Assembly (NCBI GenBank): GCA_036435485.1
Contig: CM071595.1
Coordinates: 12,080,001-12,144,000 of the forward strand
Reading direction: 5' to 3'
DNA: 64,000 bases
Source of the DNA: Saposhnikovia divaricata
Lineage: Eukaryota; Streptophyta; Magnoliopsida; Apiales; Apiaceae
Shown in pieces: positions 22,064 to 38,072 of the stretch. A program made the position numbers and the translations under genes. The notes beneath the pieces were generated by a model that searched no databases, was not told the DNA's origin, and worked only from the letters and a program-made list of their open reading frames with translations. Each line of letters starts with the position of its first letter. The stretch's first letter is position 1.

Positions 22064-22077
22064 TAAGGGGGGAAGGA
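22064..22077 (+). promoter_or_regulatory. polypurine tract of the LARD-like element
   Basis: AAGGGGGGAAGGA lies directly before the right LTR at 22078, at the place and with the composition of a plus-strand primer. Confidence 0.85.
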
Positions 22078-26729
<4,652 letters not shown>

Positions 26730-26734
26730 GATGG
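26730..26734. repeat. target-site duplication GATGG, right copy
   Basis: Matches 2054-2058. Confidence 0.85.
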
Positions 26735-27340
26735 GGTGTTGAACGAGGCTGAGCGGGTTGTTGGAAAGCATCGGTGGTGAGTTGTTGGGTGTCGGAGAAG
26801 CTGTAGAGCGGAGGAGAGGACGAAGGGGAGGTGGGTAAGGAGATGTGAGAGATGGCTATGAAATGGGAGGTGGATGGGAGTCGGGGCGGAAACGAAGACG
26901 GGGGCGAAGAAGTACAGAGGTGTGGGGGAGACGGAATTGGGGAGGAGTTGGTGGGTTTGGAGAAGTGCAGAGGTTTGAATGAAACTTAAGGAGCATGGAG
27001 GGCGACAGTGGTGCGTAGGCAGAGTAAAGGTTGGTGAAGGAGGAGTTGCTATCAGAGGTGAGTGTGTTGGAGGAGGCTGCTGAGGTTGGTGGTGAAAGAA
27101 GGTTGTGGTGGCGAATTGCAGGGGTGAACGGTAGTGAATAGGCGGTTGCAGGATGGGGTTGAGGAGAGAAGGAGATGTGAGGAGAGAATGAGAGAACGAT
27201 AGTGGTGATACATACATGTATATGTATATGTGAGCAAAAGCAAATAAATAAGGAATTTATTGGATTTAGAAAAGGATTAATTTGGAATAAAAATGAATTT
27301 TTGGAATTATTGGATGGACCTGTGACATGGCGCTGATAAG
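26735..27340. other. G-rich tract, right flank of the LARD-like element
   Basis: Continuation of the GGTGG/GGAGG-type tract from 1771-2053. Near 27210-27235 it ends in ATACATGTATATGTATATG, a TATA-like stretch if read on the minus strand. The His/Pro/Ser-rich minus frame at 26645-27217 crosses the LTR boundary and is low complexity. I see no gene. Confidence 0.4.
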
Positions 27341-27873
27341 GTATAGATATGGCAGCCCAGTTGGCGATATTTAACGTCCCTCCGTTAAGTCAACGAAAAA
27401 TTAACGATAGTGAAATATTTTTAATGTACAATGACCCAATTGAAAGTTATATTTAGTTCAATAATTCGTCTGAAAGCTTTTTTGGGTTGGTTATCCAAGT
27501 GAAAGTTTTCGAATACTACAGTGACGAATTTGACCATTTACCCAATGTATAACCAAAAATATTACACCATTTTGCTGTTAGATTTTTAGTAATTAATAAG
27601 AACCGTTAGATGTAATTATAAGGTATATTTTATGATTAAAGTACTTTACTAAAAATTCAAGTTTCCACTCCCGTCAACGACATATTTAACTTAAAATTCT
27701 ATAATATAAATTTTCATCATGCATATCATTAACTAAATTTTAATTAAATTATATTAAAATAATATTAAAATAATTTTTACAAAATAATGATTATATAAAA
27801 ACATAATTATAGCATATAATAAAATTTATAACATATTAAAAGAAATCCGTGCATCGCACGGGTTATAAGATAG

Positions 27874-27876
<3 letters not shown>
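27341..27876. other. AT-rich intergenic DNA with a small perfect hairpin
   Basis: No coding frame. Position 27847-27861 reads CCGTGCATCGCACGG, a perfect 6-bp stem with an ATC loop, followed by GTTATAAG. Such CCGTGC/GCACGG hairpins recur in plant intergenic repeats. I cannot tie it to a named element, and no Helitron CTRR end follows. Confidence 0.35.

Positions 27877-27920
<44 letters not shown>
27877..27920. repeat. (AT)n microsatellite
   Basis: About 22 AT units, immediately left of the split MITE. Confidence 0.95.
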
Positions 27921-27923
<3 letters not shown>

Positions 27924-28111
27924 AATGCTCCATAAAAAATACCCTTATATAAAGAACAATAAAGAACACTAGAGAATCAATCTAAACCATTGAATTAATT
28001 AAATCTAACGGACCCGTCAGGGGCACCCACACAATTAAAATGCACCCTCACACACTAAATCAAAAAAAAAATTAATTCGGGTACAGTAACTGATGACGTG
28101 GCAGGCCACGT
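27921..28111. mobile_element. foldback MITE, left half
   Basis: The words CTCCAT, CTTATATAAAGAA and AATAAAGAACACTA at 27928-27971 recur as inverse complements at 60411-60455. Likewise GTAACTGATGACGTGGCAG at 28086-28104 mirrors 60351-60372. Joining this half to 60240-60465 at the CACGT duplication gives one foldback unit of about 0.42 kb with a G/C-rich, CACGTG-bearing centre. No transposase is present. I could not identify a clear duplication for the MITE itself, so the superfamily is open. Confidence 0.7.
28107..28111. repeat. target-site duplication CACGT of Copia A, left copy
   Basis: CACGT precedes the LTR at 28112 and recurs at 60235-60239. Confidence 0.9.
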
Positions 28112-29911
28112 TGAAAGGTATATGATGTAGCCTATTTGTAATTCGAGGATACAACTCAACTTAAACAAGATTGTAATAGTAAATAGTATATAGACTGTCA
28201 CAAGGAATCTCAGATTGTATTATCTGTCAGAAGAAAAAGATCAAGTTCAATCTACAGACTTGAAGAATTACTACATTGAAAGAAGTTCAGTCATCTGATC
28301 AAGCCTCAATGAAGTATTCGTTAAAGAAGTGGATTCATTTAAAGTGACAGAGATTTCGACAGTGACAGAGACAGTATAGAAGAATTAATAGAGAGAGAGA
28401 AGAAAAAGAAAAGAAAAGGAACAAGATTTTAAAGTCAATATATGAAGAACAGTCATTGCGGTTAGTCACTCATGAACCAGACAGTACATCGAGTGTCAAC
28501 ATTAAACAGTGGTTGTTCATCATTAACTTCAGTGGTTCAAGTTGTCAAGACTGGTATGTTAAGAAAAGAAAGGAACCAAATCATAGAGTCAAAAATAAAG
28601 AAAAGTCGTTGGAGTTAGTCGCTCATGAGCCAGACCGTGCATCGAGCGTCAACAAAAATTCGGTGGTAATTCCTTATTACTTTCAGTGGTTCAAGAAAAA
28701 GATTTGAGCTGTCAAAAGATTTATATTAATTCTCTTTTAATTAATATAATTATGTAATTGATTTAATTTAATAAATTAATTCATGTCGAATTAATTTATT
28801 TATTAAATTAATTATCATGTTAATTAAATTTTGAATTAATATATTAATCTATTAGATTTAATTAATTAGTTTATTAATTAATTAATCATTATTCATTTAA
28901 ATGATTAATTGATTAATCAAGTTAATTAAATTAAATACAATTGATAAAGAAAATAAAAATCAAAAGAAAAGGAAAAGAAATAAAAAAATGAAGTAAAAAG
29001 TTGCAGGTTGTTTGTGGACGTGGTCGACAAAAAGAAAAAAAAATGGAGATAGCAAAGTTTAGTTAACAATCATGCATGCATAAGGAAAAAGCAGTCAAAA
29101 GAAACACACCTGCATGTGTTGTCGACAGAAGGTGTCACGCGCCTTTACAGCGCATGTAGGCCACGCGCCGGAGGTTAAACAGCAAAAGCCATGCGTGTGT
29201 CACACCCTTCTATCCTGTGACTGGGCTTCGTTTAGACAGCAGAATATTTTGTTTACATTCAATCATACAACCGAATTATTTAATGTTAACTAGACAATCT
29301 CAATTGTCTTGCCGATTGTATTGGTAAGCCTTGATTGTCTTGCCGATTGTCTTGGCAGTACAAAACTGATTGTCTTGGAAGAGCAGATTGTCTTGCCGAT
29401 TGTCTTGGCAGTACAAATGAAAAAGAAAAGAGGCAGAAGAATATATAATTCAAGACATGCGGCCAGATCAAAACAACACTCAGAACATATCATCTTCAAC
29501 AAAACAAAAAGCCATTCTCTCTCATTGAAGAACAACACAGCAAGAGAAATAAATTTGTATAAATTCAAGTTCATCTTATTTTTAATATCTGATCCGATAG
29601 AACTTGTTTACTTGATACTCTTGTACTATTAGCGAGTGTTTACTCCTAATCTATATCTCGATTTTTATTAACAAATTTAGAAAAATTCATGTCGAATTTT
29701 CTAATTTGCTTTTATTAACTAGATAAAATTTTTGTACTGTATTTGTAACAAACCCCTCAAGTTAATATAATTTTATATTCAACTTGAATTTTGTTTCATT
29801 TAATTCCGCTCAAATTTGTCAAAATATAAATTAAATTTATCCGGACAAATTTCGATTAAACAGTACTGTTTGTATTAAACCCCCCCTTCTACAAACATAT
29901 TGGACCTAACA
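28112..29911 (+). repeat. 5' LTR of Copia A
   Basis: 1800 bp. It contains an internal duplication: the phrase around CATGAACCAGACAGTACATC (28472-28491) recurs as CATGAGCCAGACCGTGCATC (28624-28643), while Copia B's LTR has one copy. A run of TTAATTAA-type words follows (28720-28930), then a GC-rich block (29135-29175), then the 12-mer array. A TATA-like TATAAATT is at about 29558, shortly after the conserved leader GCCATTCTCTCTC. Confidence 0.9.
29287..29422 (+). promoter_or_regulatory. promoter-proximal array of GATTGTCTTGCC 12-mers
   Basis: The unit GATTGTCTTGCCGATTGT and close variants occur about four times, upstream of the conserved GCCATTCTCTC leader and TATA-like box. The same period and CCGAT spacing appear in Copia B's LTR as GATAGTCATACCGATTGT. 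This suggests a repeated transcription-factor site in U3. The function is inferred from position and recurrence only. Confidence 0.55.
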
Positions 29912-29913
29912 AT

Positions 29914-29926
29914 TGGTATCAGAGCC
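29914..29926 (+). promoter_or_regulatory. primer-binding site of Copia A
   Basis: TGGTATCAGAGCC starts two bases after the LTR end and is complementary to the initiator Met tRNA. Confidence 0.92.
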
Positions 29927-30009
29927 TATTGATTGATACACAAATCAAGATCCTATTTTTATTCAGTCAAAAATCCATTTCGAATTTTTAACTCACTTAA
30001 AAATTCATC

Positions 30010-30018
30010 ATGTCTTCA
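30010..30018 (+). pseudogene. gag: first three codons of Copia A gag
   Basis: ATG TCT TCA opens gag. The frame is cut by the solo LTR and continues at 45043, after the duplicated CTTCA. Copia B's gag start at 42657 aligns with it. Confidence 0.85.
30014..30018. repeat. target-site duplication CTTCA of the solo LTR, left copy
   Basis: CTTCA lies inside the gag start and recurs at 45038-45042. Confidence 0.85.
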
Positions 30019-30650
30019 TGAAGGGTTTCGAGGCAACAAACGCAGCGGAAAGCAATAATTAAAAACAATAAAATCGAAACCCTACCGCAGGATCCATGCA
30101 AAAACATGATATTTAATTCGGAATTAGATGATTACCTTAAAGAAGCTTTACAAATTGATGACAGGTGGAGGTCCAAAGCAATCACCACGCAGCCCTTTTC
30201 GAGATCTACGTTGCCAAAGTAGTCCACACGAACGCTTGATCGTCCAACGATCACCGGAGCCGGTACTAGCCGAAGAACATGCCTATCTCTCTCTCTCTAG
30301 CCTCTCATACGTTTTTCTCTAAAAACGAATTGCAAAAGTGTAACCCTAAACAATACATCATAATGTATTTATAGGGATGAGAGATTGGGCTAAACCCTAA
30401 ATCGAATTGGGCTTCTCCAAACCCATTCTTATTTGGTTTTAATAATAAATTCGAATTATATTTAATTAGAATTAAGACTAGCTCAATTAATTAAATATCC
30501 AATTTCGAATTTAATAATTTAATTTAAATTCTTAATTAAATTAAAACTCCTTTTAAACGCTCTTATTGTGTAACCCTTTAGGTTATTATTACGTTGGCAA
30601 TAATTTTAATATCCAATAATAAAATTATAAACAATGAGCGGCATCTATTA

Positions 30651-30655
30651 ATACA
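30651..30655. repeat. target-site duplication ATACA of Copia B, left copy
   Basis: Recurs at 44172-44176. Confidence 0.88.
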
Positions 30656-32093
30656 TGTTAGGTCCGATAAGATTGTAGAAGGGGGGGTTGAATACAATCT
30701 ATACCATTTTCTCAAAATTTATTCCACTTAAACGAATATTTTGTGCGGAATAATATAACACAAATTTCAAGTTGAATATAACAATATATTAACTTGATGG
30801 GTGTTACAAAATCAGTCCAAATGATTATCAAGTAATTAATAACTAATTAGAAAATTCAACATGAATTTTGCTAATTTAATTAATAAAATCAAGATATCAA
30901 TTTGTGAACTAGGAAACTTAATTCGCTAGTAGTACAAGAATCACAAGTAAACAAGTTCCAATGGATAAGATATTACAACTGAGATGAACTTGAATTTACA
31001 TAATTAAATTTATAGGTGTTCTTGAGCTTGAGAGAGAGAGAGAATGGCTGCTGTGTGTATTTCTTGTGTTATGCTCGACTGGTTTTTAATCTTCTGCATT
31101 CTGCTTCCTTAAATACACAGCCATAGTCATATTACTTAGTTTAAACTGATATGACAATCATTTTACATTAATATGACAATCGGTATGACTATCAATTAAA
31201 TGTAATATGACTGTCCAGTTTAAATATGACTTTCGGTATAACAATCCAGCTCAATATGACATTCGGTATAACTCTCCATGTCAATATAACATTCGGTATA
31301 ACTCTTCATTTGAATGAAATATAACTATCCAATTGAACTGCATATGACTATCTCCTCTTGAACTGAATATGACTATTTCTCCTTTCAACTGAATATGACT
31401 ATCTCTCCTTTAAACTGAATATGACTATCGGTATAACTATCAGTTAGATAGTTATATCATCATATTTTTCAGTTCATAATTAATTAAATGACTTATTAAA
31501 AATCATTTAACTAATTATTCCTTTTTCATATTAATTCTTATTTAATTAATCTAATAATCACTTTAACAAATATATTAATTCTGATAGAATTAATTTATTT
31601 ATTAACTTAATTACTTGACTTAATCAATTAAAATAGAATTAATATAAATTCTTTAATAGTCAATACTCCGCTAAAAACCACGTAATTATGACAAGGAACA
31701 TACATTGGCATGATGTTGACGCTCGATGTACTGCCTGGTTCATGAACGACTAACTCCAATCTCTGTTCTTCATCGTGACTTTAACACTGTGGTCTTTTTA
31801 TACTCTTCACTCTCATCAATCATTCGGTACTGAAATTGTTTCTTGTCACTAATAGAAATCTCTGTCTTCTTAAATGAATCCACTTGTTTCAATGCTACCT
31901 TGAGGCCTGATCAGATATCTGAATCTTCTTCCAGTGTAAAACATCAAAACTATAGATTGACTTGTTGATTTTTCTTCTGACGGTTATCATCTTTTGAGAT
32001 TCCTGTGACAGTTGATATTATTTACTTATTACAATCTAGTTTAATTGGATTAGGATCCTCGAACTACAAATAGGCTGAGTCATATGCCTTTCA
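30656..32093 (-). repeat. 3' LTR of Copia B
   Basis: 1438 bp, plus strand reading TGTTAGGTCC…GCCTTTCA. It differs from the 1416-bp 5' LTR mainly by small indels near 30720-30790. The plus-strand stretch 31130-31480 holds the ATATGACTATCGGTATAAC array described for the other LTR. Confidence 0.92.
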
Positions 32094-32111
32094 ATCTCCC
32101 CCTATTTGTTT
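32094..32111 (-). promoter_or_regulatory. polypurine tract of Copia B
   Basis: In sense it reads AAACAAATAGGGGGAGAT right before the 3' LTR. Copia A has nearly the same tract at 58384-58397. Confidence 0.9.
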
Positions 32112-32339
32112 GTTATACAATAACAAGCAAATACCTAGAGGATTCTTCAACTAATCCCAATTAAACAAGTAAAAGAAAACACTTTAAATGCTAAGTAAAT
32201 AATGGAAAAGTTCTGGTTCATATTAACATTATCCAGATTCAAACAGAAAAGATAGATGATCCTCTAGACTGATCATATAAGATAATTATCCTATCTTGTT
32301 CTATCAAAGCTCTAATGATATAACTTGTAGAGCTAATCT

Positions 32340-33008
32340 TCATTTACCACCTTCTTCCTCGTTGATTTCTCCTTCTTCTTGTTCATCCATATCAGGTAGA
32401 TTCTTGATCAATTCGGAGTCAACAAGTAATTCCCTTCTGGATGACACATCTGTATGATAAACCAGTGGTATTCCAAGTTTCTTTCTCAACTCACCTTGAT
32501 ACTGCTTGTACTTCTTCATGTTGGTCTGGGCATAGGATCGAATATGATCTGCAGCTTCAATCTTTTCTTGTGATGCAAAACCAGGATTTCGAAGAGCATA
32601 TTCAACATATACCAAATGTCTGGCAAGGTGTGTATACAATTCTTCTGTCTGAAGATTAACAGTATGAATAACTTCTCCCTTAAGAATTTTAACTTGTGGA
32701 GGGTCATTTATAACTTCAGGACCAGCTCTTTCAGCAAACTCTTGGAATTTTTCATGAAGCAGTATGCCTAGTTCAGAAGATGTTCTTACTTTTGGTCTCA
32801 ACACCCAAAGCTCTGACAGAGATCTATCATAGAAGAACTGAAGCGATACTTTGTGAGATCCGAGCTTATGACATTCAACAAAGATTAGTAGCTCACCATT
32901 CTTAGGATCAGATGCAGTGGTTATTCTCACAATTTCTGTCTTCAAAGCTTTCAAATACATGTCATGTACAGGGTTCTTCTTTTTAAAGCTTTCAAAAATA
33001 GCAATCAT
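32340..33008 (-). pseudogene. third ORF of Copia B, C-terminal part
   Basis: Same reading frame as the two preceding pieces; separated from the middle part by one in-frame TAA at 33033-33035. About 222 codons from its first Met. Sequence includes a compact region (WVLRPKVRTSSELGILLHEK) followed by a helical stretch with YAQTNMKKYKQYQGELRKKL. It ends in an acidic tail rich in Glu (DEQEEGEINEEEGGK). No membrane segment is visible, which argues against an envelope protein. It ends about 230 bp before the polypurine tract. Function unknown. Confidence 0.65.
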
Positions 33009-33032
33009 CCGACGATCATCATAGTCAGAAGT

Positions 33033-34613
33033 TTATGGTGAGTCTATTACCTTTTGAGCACGTTCCCACTTATCACCATTTTTGTACTTGATGTACATCT
33101 TCCTAGCTTCTAGCTTTTGAGCATGTTGCTTTTGAAGTGCTTCCTGTTCAGCCTTTTGAAGTCTTTCATTATGAGCTAACTGTTCGAGTGTCTTCTTGAG
33201 TCTTTCTTCTCTCATAGACAGATTAGCTTCATTCTGTTCAAGTTCTTTATTTGCTTCAAAATTCATTCGTTGTGTTTCAACAGAATCAGGAATTATTGGC
33301 TCTTCATCATCCCAAAAACTGAGATCTGGTTCATCAAATTCTTCACCAACATCAGGAAACTGTAAGTCAGCAAACAGATCAATATCAGGTTCACCTGTAT
33401 AGTAAAAACCTTCTACAGCATCATCATCTTCCTGTTCTGCTGCTTGATGAGTTGTCTTCTTCTTCCCTTCACTCCTGTCTTCATTTTTCTCTTTAATTAC
33501 ACTTCCTCCCCCTCTAGATTTCTCCCCCTTAGTTGAGGAATCCTCTACAGTTTTGTGGCTTGAACCAGCTCCAGGGTCACTTCCATCACTATTTCCAAAG
33601 AATTTCTTCTCTTCTGCTGTAAGTGAGTGAGTTCTGCTAATGATATTATATAAGTGTCTGAACCCCTTTGCTTGATGATCACTTTGCTTTTCAATCTGAC
33701 TGAGACGATGTTCAGTGGTTAAGTGGTTCTTATTTATGTTATTCTGAAGATCTTCAATCTGATTAGACATAGAAGATATAATAAGATCTTGAGCCACTGT
33801 AACATCTCCAGAGTCTTCGATTGCTTGTCGTTGAGAGAGTTTAAGTGCATTGATTTTGTTGTTGAAGATAGTTCTCATGTTATCCATATCAAACCTCAAG
33901 TTTTTATTGTCTTCTTCAGCTTGAGCAAGACTTTCTTTCATTTGATTGAGTTGTGCTATGAGAGATAAAGTGTATGTGTCATTGTGTGCTCTCACCTCAA
34001 TCGCTCTCTGAAAATCACTCACCTCACGTGCTAGTGTTTCACTCAGATTTGAAGTAATTCTCACATCACTCCTCTCATAATCCTTAGCTGCATCCATTGT
34101 ACCTGCACTAGAGATCACCCTAGCCTCCTCTTGGAAGGTCAGTGGTGGTGCAATGGGAGTTCGCAAATCCCGATCAACCTGTGAAGGTTCTTCTGCCGTA
34201 ACAATGGCAGGCACTGTAGCTTGCTCCTCTTGCATAACAATGTTCTCAGCTTCATTTAAGAAAATATCTTCCCCCATTGTGAGTAACAGGGGTGAGCTTG
34301 AAGGAATGAATGGGTTTATGATTGCCTTTGACATAGTTTTACCTTTCTTTTGTGATGGCAAATCTGTTTCACTCAAGATATCATTACTAGGGATAGCTCT
34401 TTTGAATGACAATTTCTTTCTACGATAGTGCTTGGAGAATTTAGGATCAGTGTTTGGTGCATTGACCTGGGATAAAGGTTGTGGATCTACAATCCCTTGG
34501 TCATTTCTCACAATTATTTGACTATAAGAAAGATATTGAGATTGTAAAGTAGTTGAGTCAAATACCTGATCATTGATAGGTACATCATCTTCATTCTGAG
34601 TGGGTTGATCCAC
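33033..34613 (-). pseudogene. third ORF of Copia B, middle coiled-coil part
   Basis: About 526 codons. A heptad-like helical stretch occupies the middle (from DFQRAIEVRAHNDTYTLSLI through the MSNQIEDLQNNINKNH region), consistent with a coiled coil. An acidic, Ser/Gly-rich linker follows, and then a Glu/Gln/Lys-rich helix (KELEQNEANLSMREERLKKT). It is in frame with the N-terminal part (stop TAA at 34695-34697) and with the C-terminal part (stop at 33033-33035). Both are single nonsense codons rather than frameshifts, so the frame has been kept open for most of its history. No similarity to a named enzyme is visible. Confidence 0.65.
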
Positions 34614-34694
34614 TGGAAGTTGATGTTCAAGAGCATTTAATGGTTCAGAATCAGGTTGAGGTTCTGGAACTCGTTCTGCTTCAAGTTGTGGAGC

Positions 34695-35540
34695 TTATTG
34701 AATTAACGGTGTCTCAGCAGCTGGCTGTGGCATGACATTTGGCAAATTTATGTATGTAGACATATATGGTGTTATGACTACCGGAACATGCAACAAGACC
34801 TTAGAAGTATCCAGCCTAGTGTAGAACTTCTTGTTTGGTTTACCAGACCATTGAATTCGATCATTTGGAAACGGAGCAGGTTGATCCTTAGGCATAAGAT
34901 GATTAAAAATTAGTGTCAAAAACTGAGGATAATGACACTTAACCAGTTTACCTTTTCCAAAGTTCTTTCTAGCCTTCTTCAATCGATTTAGCAAAATAGG
35001 CCATATCAAGCTGCCAAAATTGATTCTTCTATTGTGAGCAATTGAGAAACCAATTGACTGTAACATACCTGTGATGACAGTATTGTTACTCTTTGTAGAA
35101 TTAGCAAACACCTTTGCTATGATCTCGAAGAAGATATTCCATTCTTGAACAAGATTGCTTTTGAGTGGTCGTTTAAGATTCGGTTGGCCATGATAGTTGA
35201 GATTTGTGAAAAATTGAGTCAACTCATCATTTGAAGGCACTTCAGCAAATTGTTCAGTAGGAAGCCTCAGAGCAGCATTGAAGACAGATTCATCCACTGT
35301 ATATGTCTTGTCATTAAAGTCGAATGAAAATGATCGTTCATCTGAGACAACTGTAGTACACATTAGTTTAAGTGGACCAAATTTCATGGGAACATTTGCA
35401 GTTATAGAATGACTACAGAGATTGTGTTCGTTTAGGAATTTTATCCAGGACTTGAACCGATCCACTGGGCAATCCTCGGGATTAAAATATCCAATATAAT
35501 TGTGATTAACAAGCTCAAAATTATTATAAGCACCAGCCAT
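34695..35540 (-). pseudogene. third ORF of Copia B, N-terminal plant-retrotransposon domain
   Basis: 281 codons from an ATG at 35540; with the two following pieces the original frame spans about 1,067 codons. The sequence resembles the uncharacterised ORF carried by many plant SIRE-like copia elements and the so-called putative plant transposon protein domain. A conserved-looking core runs from SNLVQEWNIFFEIIAKVF through VITGMLQSIGFSIAHNRRIN to HYPQFLTLIFNHLMP. There is no signal peptide and no hydrophobic membrane helix, so the often-used label env-like is not supported by what I see. It follows pol in the same orientation after a 1.4-kb leader, which suggests separate expression. Role unknown. 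Confidence 0.7.
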
Positions 35541-36951
35541 TCCAAATCAGGGATTAAAATTAAGAAATCTGCAAAATTCAACAATTTAACCCAATTAAAT
35601 TACAAAATTCGAATTAATAAATAAATAAAAATTCGAAAAAATCAAAATCTTCATCAAAAATTCTGAAATTTTGAGGCAAAGATCTTGATTGCAGTACAAA
35701 CACACACATATTTTTAGATTTTACAAAATCATCACCAATTGTTCAGAATTTTATATCGAAAATTCGACATTTTTCAAACTCAAAATCATAAAACTCGACC
35801 AAATCTTACGTTTAAACGGTGGTTTTGATGATAATTGACTGGGTAATCGATTAATGTCCTTAAATGTGTGATTCGAGTGTGATTTGAGACAGTAATTTGG
35901 CAGCAATTCGACTGAAAATGTGTGTATATGTGTGTATATAACGTTCTCAGTGACTTAACACGCGAGAGAGGAACAGACAGAGATATAACTACTGAATATA
36001 ACTATTTTCTTAAGTACAAACGGCTGTGATATGACTATCGGGTGATAGTCATACCGATAGTTATGTTACGTGTAAACGTAATATGACTATCTTTGTTAGT
36101 CAGTTATATAACACATAAATCTCTAATATAACTATCAAAAAAACACAGAATATGACAATCGATTCAATAGTTATACCGATAGTTATATTATGAGTAAAAC
36201 ACACAATATAACTATTAATTAACAACAGTTATATTTACAGAAAACAAAATTATAAGTATTTTATTACTAAGTTATATTATACTACTTTTAACTAATATAA
36301 CTAACATAAATTCGAATATAACAATCAAATAGATTGTTATTCCGATAGTTATATTTAAACACAATAGCTAATATAACTTACCTAAAAATTGAATATTAAC
36401 AGAATTTTAACAAGAAAATCAAATTAACTATTTGCACAACAAATATAAAACCTAATAAAAATTATAAAAACGATCATATATAGTCCCTTTTACGAAATCA
36501 AACATTAATAACAAAAGGACAAACACTACAAATCAAATAAAATAAAATCAATTATCATACTAAATATTTACATATTTCTGATGAATTAATAAATCTATAA
36601 ATTTTCTAATAAAACAATTTCCATATGGAAAATTATTCAAAAAGAAACTATGATTTATTTAAACAACAAAAATAAATAAAATGAATTTAAAACAATAACA
36701 TTTTCAAGAAAAATAGATTTCTCATAAATTACAGCTTGTAAAATTCGAGAAAAATATTTTTAAAGAAAATGAATTAATCTAAAAATACAAGAAGTAATTA
36801 AAAATATATAGAGAAGATAATAACAATGATTTAAGATGAAACAAGCAAGAGTATAAGTTGATAAAATAATTATACAAGTGATTTAATAACAAATATTAAC
36901 ACATCAATCACTTGTAAATTATTAAAAATCAAACCTCAGATATTAACCAGT
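35541..36951 (-). promoter_or_regulatory. 1.4-kb leader of the third ORF, with LTR-type repeat motif
   Basis: Non-coding, AT-rich. Between about 36000 and 36370 it contains at least three copies of the motif seen in Copia B's LTRs: GATAGTCATACCGATAGT at 36045, ATAGTTATACCGATAGT at 36163 and GATTGTTATTCCGATAGT near 36333, plus single half-units. Here the motif reads on the plus strand, opposite to its orientation in the LTRs. A TATA-like GTTATATACACACATATAC in sense lies near 35930-35945, about 400 bases before the ORF start. Own-promoter function for the third ORF is an inference. Confidence 0.5.
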
Positions 36952-37899
36952 TTAATTACTAGGACTATTTAACATACCCAATTCACCAACAATTCTGGTA
37001 AATGTGGATTCGTCAAGAGACTTAGTAAAAATATCTGTTGTTTGTTTTTCCGTATGTACAAAAAATAACTCCACGGTACCATTCATGACATGCTCTCGAA
37101 TAAAATGATACCTGATGTCAATATGCTTTGTCCTTGTGTGCTGCACAGGATTGTTAGAGATTGCTATGGCACTTGTATTATCACATAAAATTGGAATTTT
37201 ATCAAGCACAAAGCCATAGTCTCTCAGCTGATTCCTGATCCACAAAATCTGTGCGCAACAGCTTCCAGCAGCTATATATTCAGCTTCAGCCGTTGAGTTG
37301 GAAACTGTTTGTTGTTTCTTGCTGTACCAGGAAACTAGTCTACCACCTAGGAATTGACAACTCCCAGATGTGCTTTTTCTATCCACAACACTTCCTGCAT
37401 AGTCTGAATCTGTATATCCAACAAGATTAAAACGAGGATCTTTAGGGTACCAGATGCCTAGGTTAGGCGTACCCTTAAGATATCTCAGAATTCGTTTAAC
37501 AGCAATGAGATGAACATCTCTAGGATCCGATTGGAACCTTGCACACAAACACGTAGCATGCATAATATCAGGTCTACTCGCAGTAAGGTAAAGTAATGAG
37601 CCTATCATACCTCTGTAGCTTGTGATATCTACCTTGGCAGAATTTTCACATGCTCCAAATTTGACAGCTGTGGATGAAGGTGTCTTTGCTGAAGAAGAGT
37701 CCTCCATTTGATACTTCTTGAGAAGCTCTTTGACATACTTGGATTGACAGATAAATATTCCATCTGTCCTTTGACTTATTTGCAATCCAAGAAAGAACTT
37801 CAGCTCACCCATCATGCTCATTTCAAATCTACCCTGCATTAACTTCGCAAATTTCTTGCACAAAAGATCATTAGTAGACCCGAATATTATATCGTCCAC
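36952..37899 (-). CDS. pol: Copia B pol, second part: RT active site and RNase H
   Basis: The frame is open from about 38090 but lacks an early start codon, so the listed start is only the first possible one. It contains the RT active-site block VCVDDIIFGSTN (VDD as in copia) and the Ty1-copia RT tail (LKFFLGLQISQ). RNase H follows (YTDSDYAGSVVDRKSTSG, then STAEAEYIAAGSCCAQI, then CDNTSAIAISNNPVQHTRTK). It ends with the TDIFTKSLDES motif typical of the copia pol end. A 1-base deletion near 38095, in a C-run, puts it out of phase with the first part. Confidence 0.93.
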   Translation of the reverse strand: MDDIIFGSTNDLLCKKFAKLMQGRFEMSMMGELKFFLGLQISQRTDGIFICQSKYVKELLKKYQMEDSSSAKTPSSTAVKFGACENSAKVDITSYRGMIGSLLYLTASRPDIMHATCLCARFQSDPRDVHLIAVKRILRYLKGTPNLGIWYPKDPRFNLVGYTDSDYAGSVVDRKSTSGSCQFLGGRLVSWYSKKQQTVSNSTAEAEYIAAGSCCAQILWIRNQLRDYGFVLDKIPILCDNTSAIAISNNPVQHTRTKHIDIRYHFIREHVMNGTVELFFVHTEKQTTDIFTKSLDESTFTRIVGELGMLNSPSN

Positions 37900-38072
37900 A
37901 CAGACTTGGACTATAATTGTATCATTCTTATGTTTCTTTGTGAAGAGAGTTTTGTCTATGACACCTCTAACAAAATCATTTTCAAGTAAGAATTCAGAGA
38001 GAGTGTCATACCATTTCCTTGGTGCTTGCTTAAGACCATAGACAGCCTTGAAAAAGAAGTAGACATAGTCAA

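Noticed and set aside
27847..27861. Helitron 3' end hairpin
   Set aside because: The stem-loop is present, but no CTRR terminus or downstream T follows within the usual distance.
29309..29632. 107- and 149-codon frames in the Copia A LTRs (also 59507-59956)
   Set aside because: They run through the 12-mer array and leader of the LTR, with different start regions in the two copies; no protein family seen.
32340..35540. Calling the third ORF an envelope gene
   Set aside because: No signal peptide, hydrophobic membrane helix or cleavage-site pattern is visible; domain resemblance is to an uncharacterised plant retrotransposon ORF.
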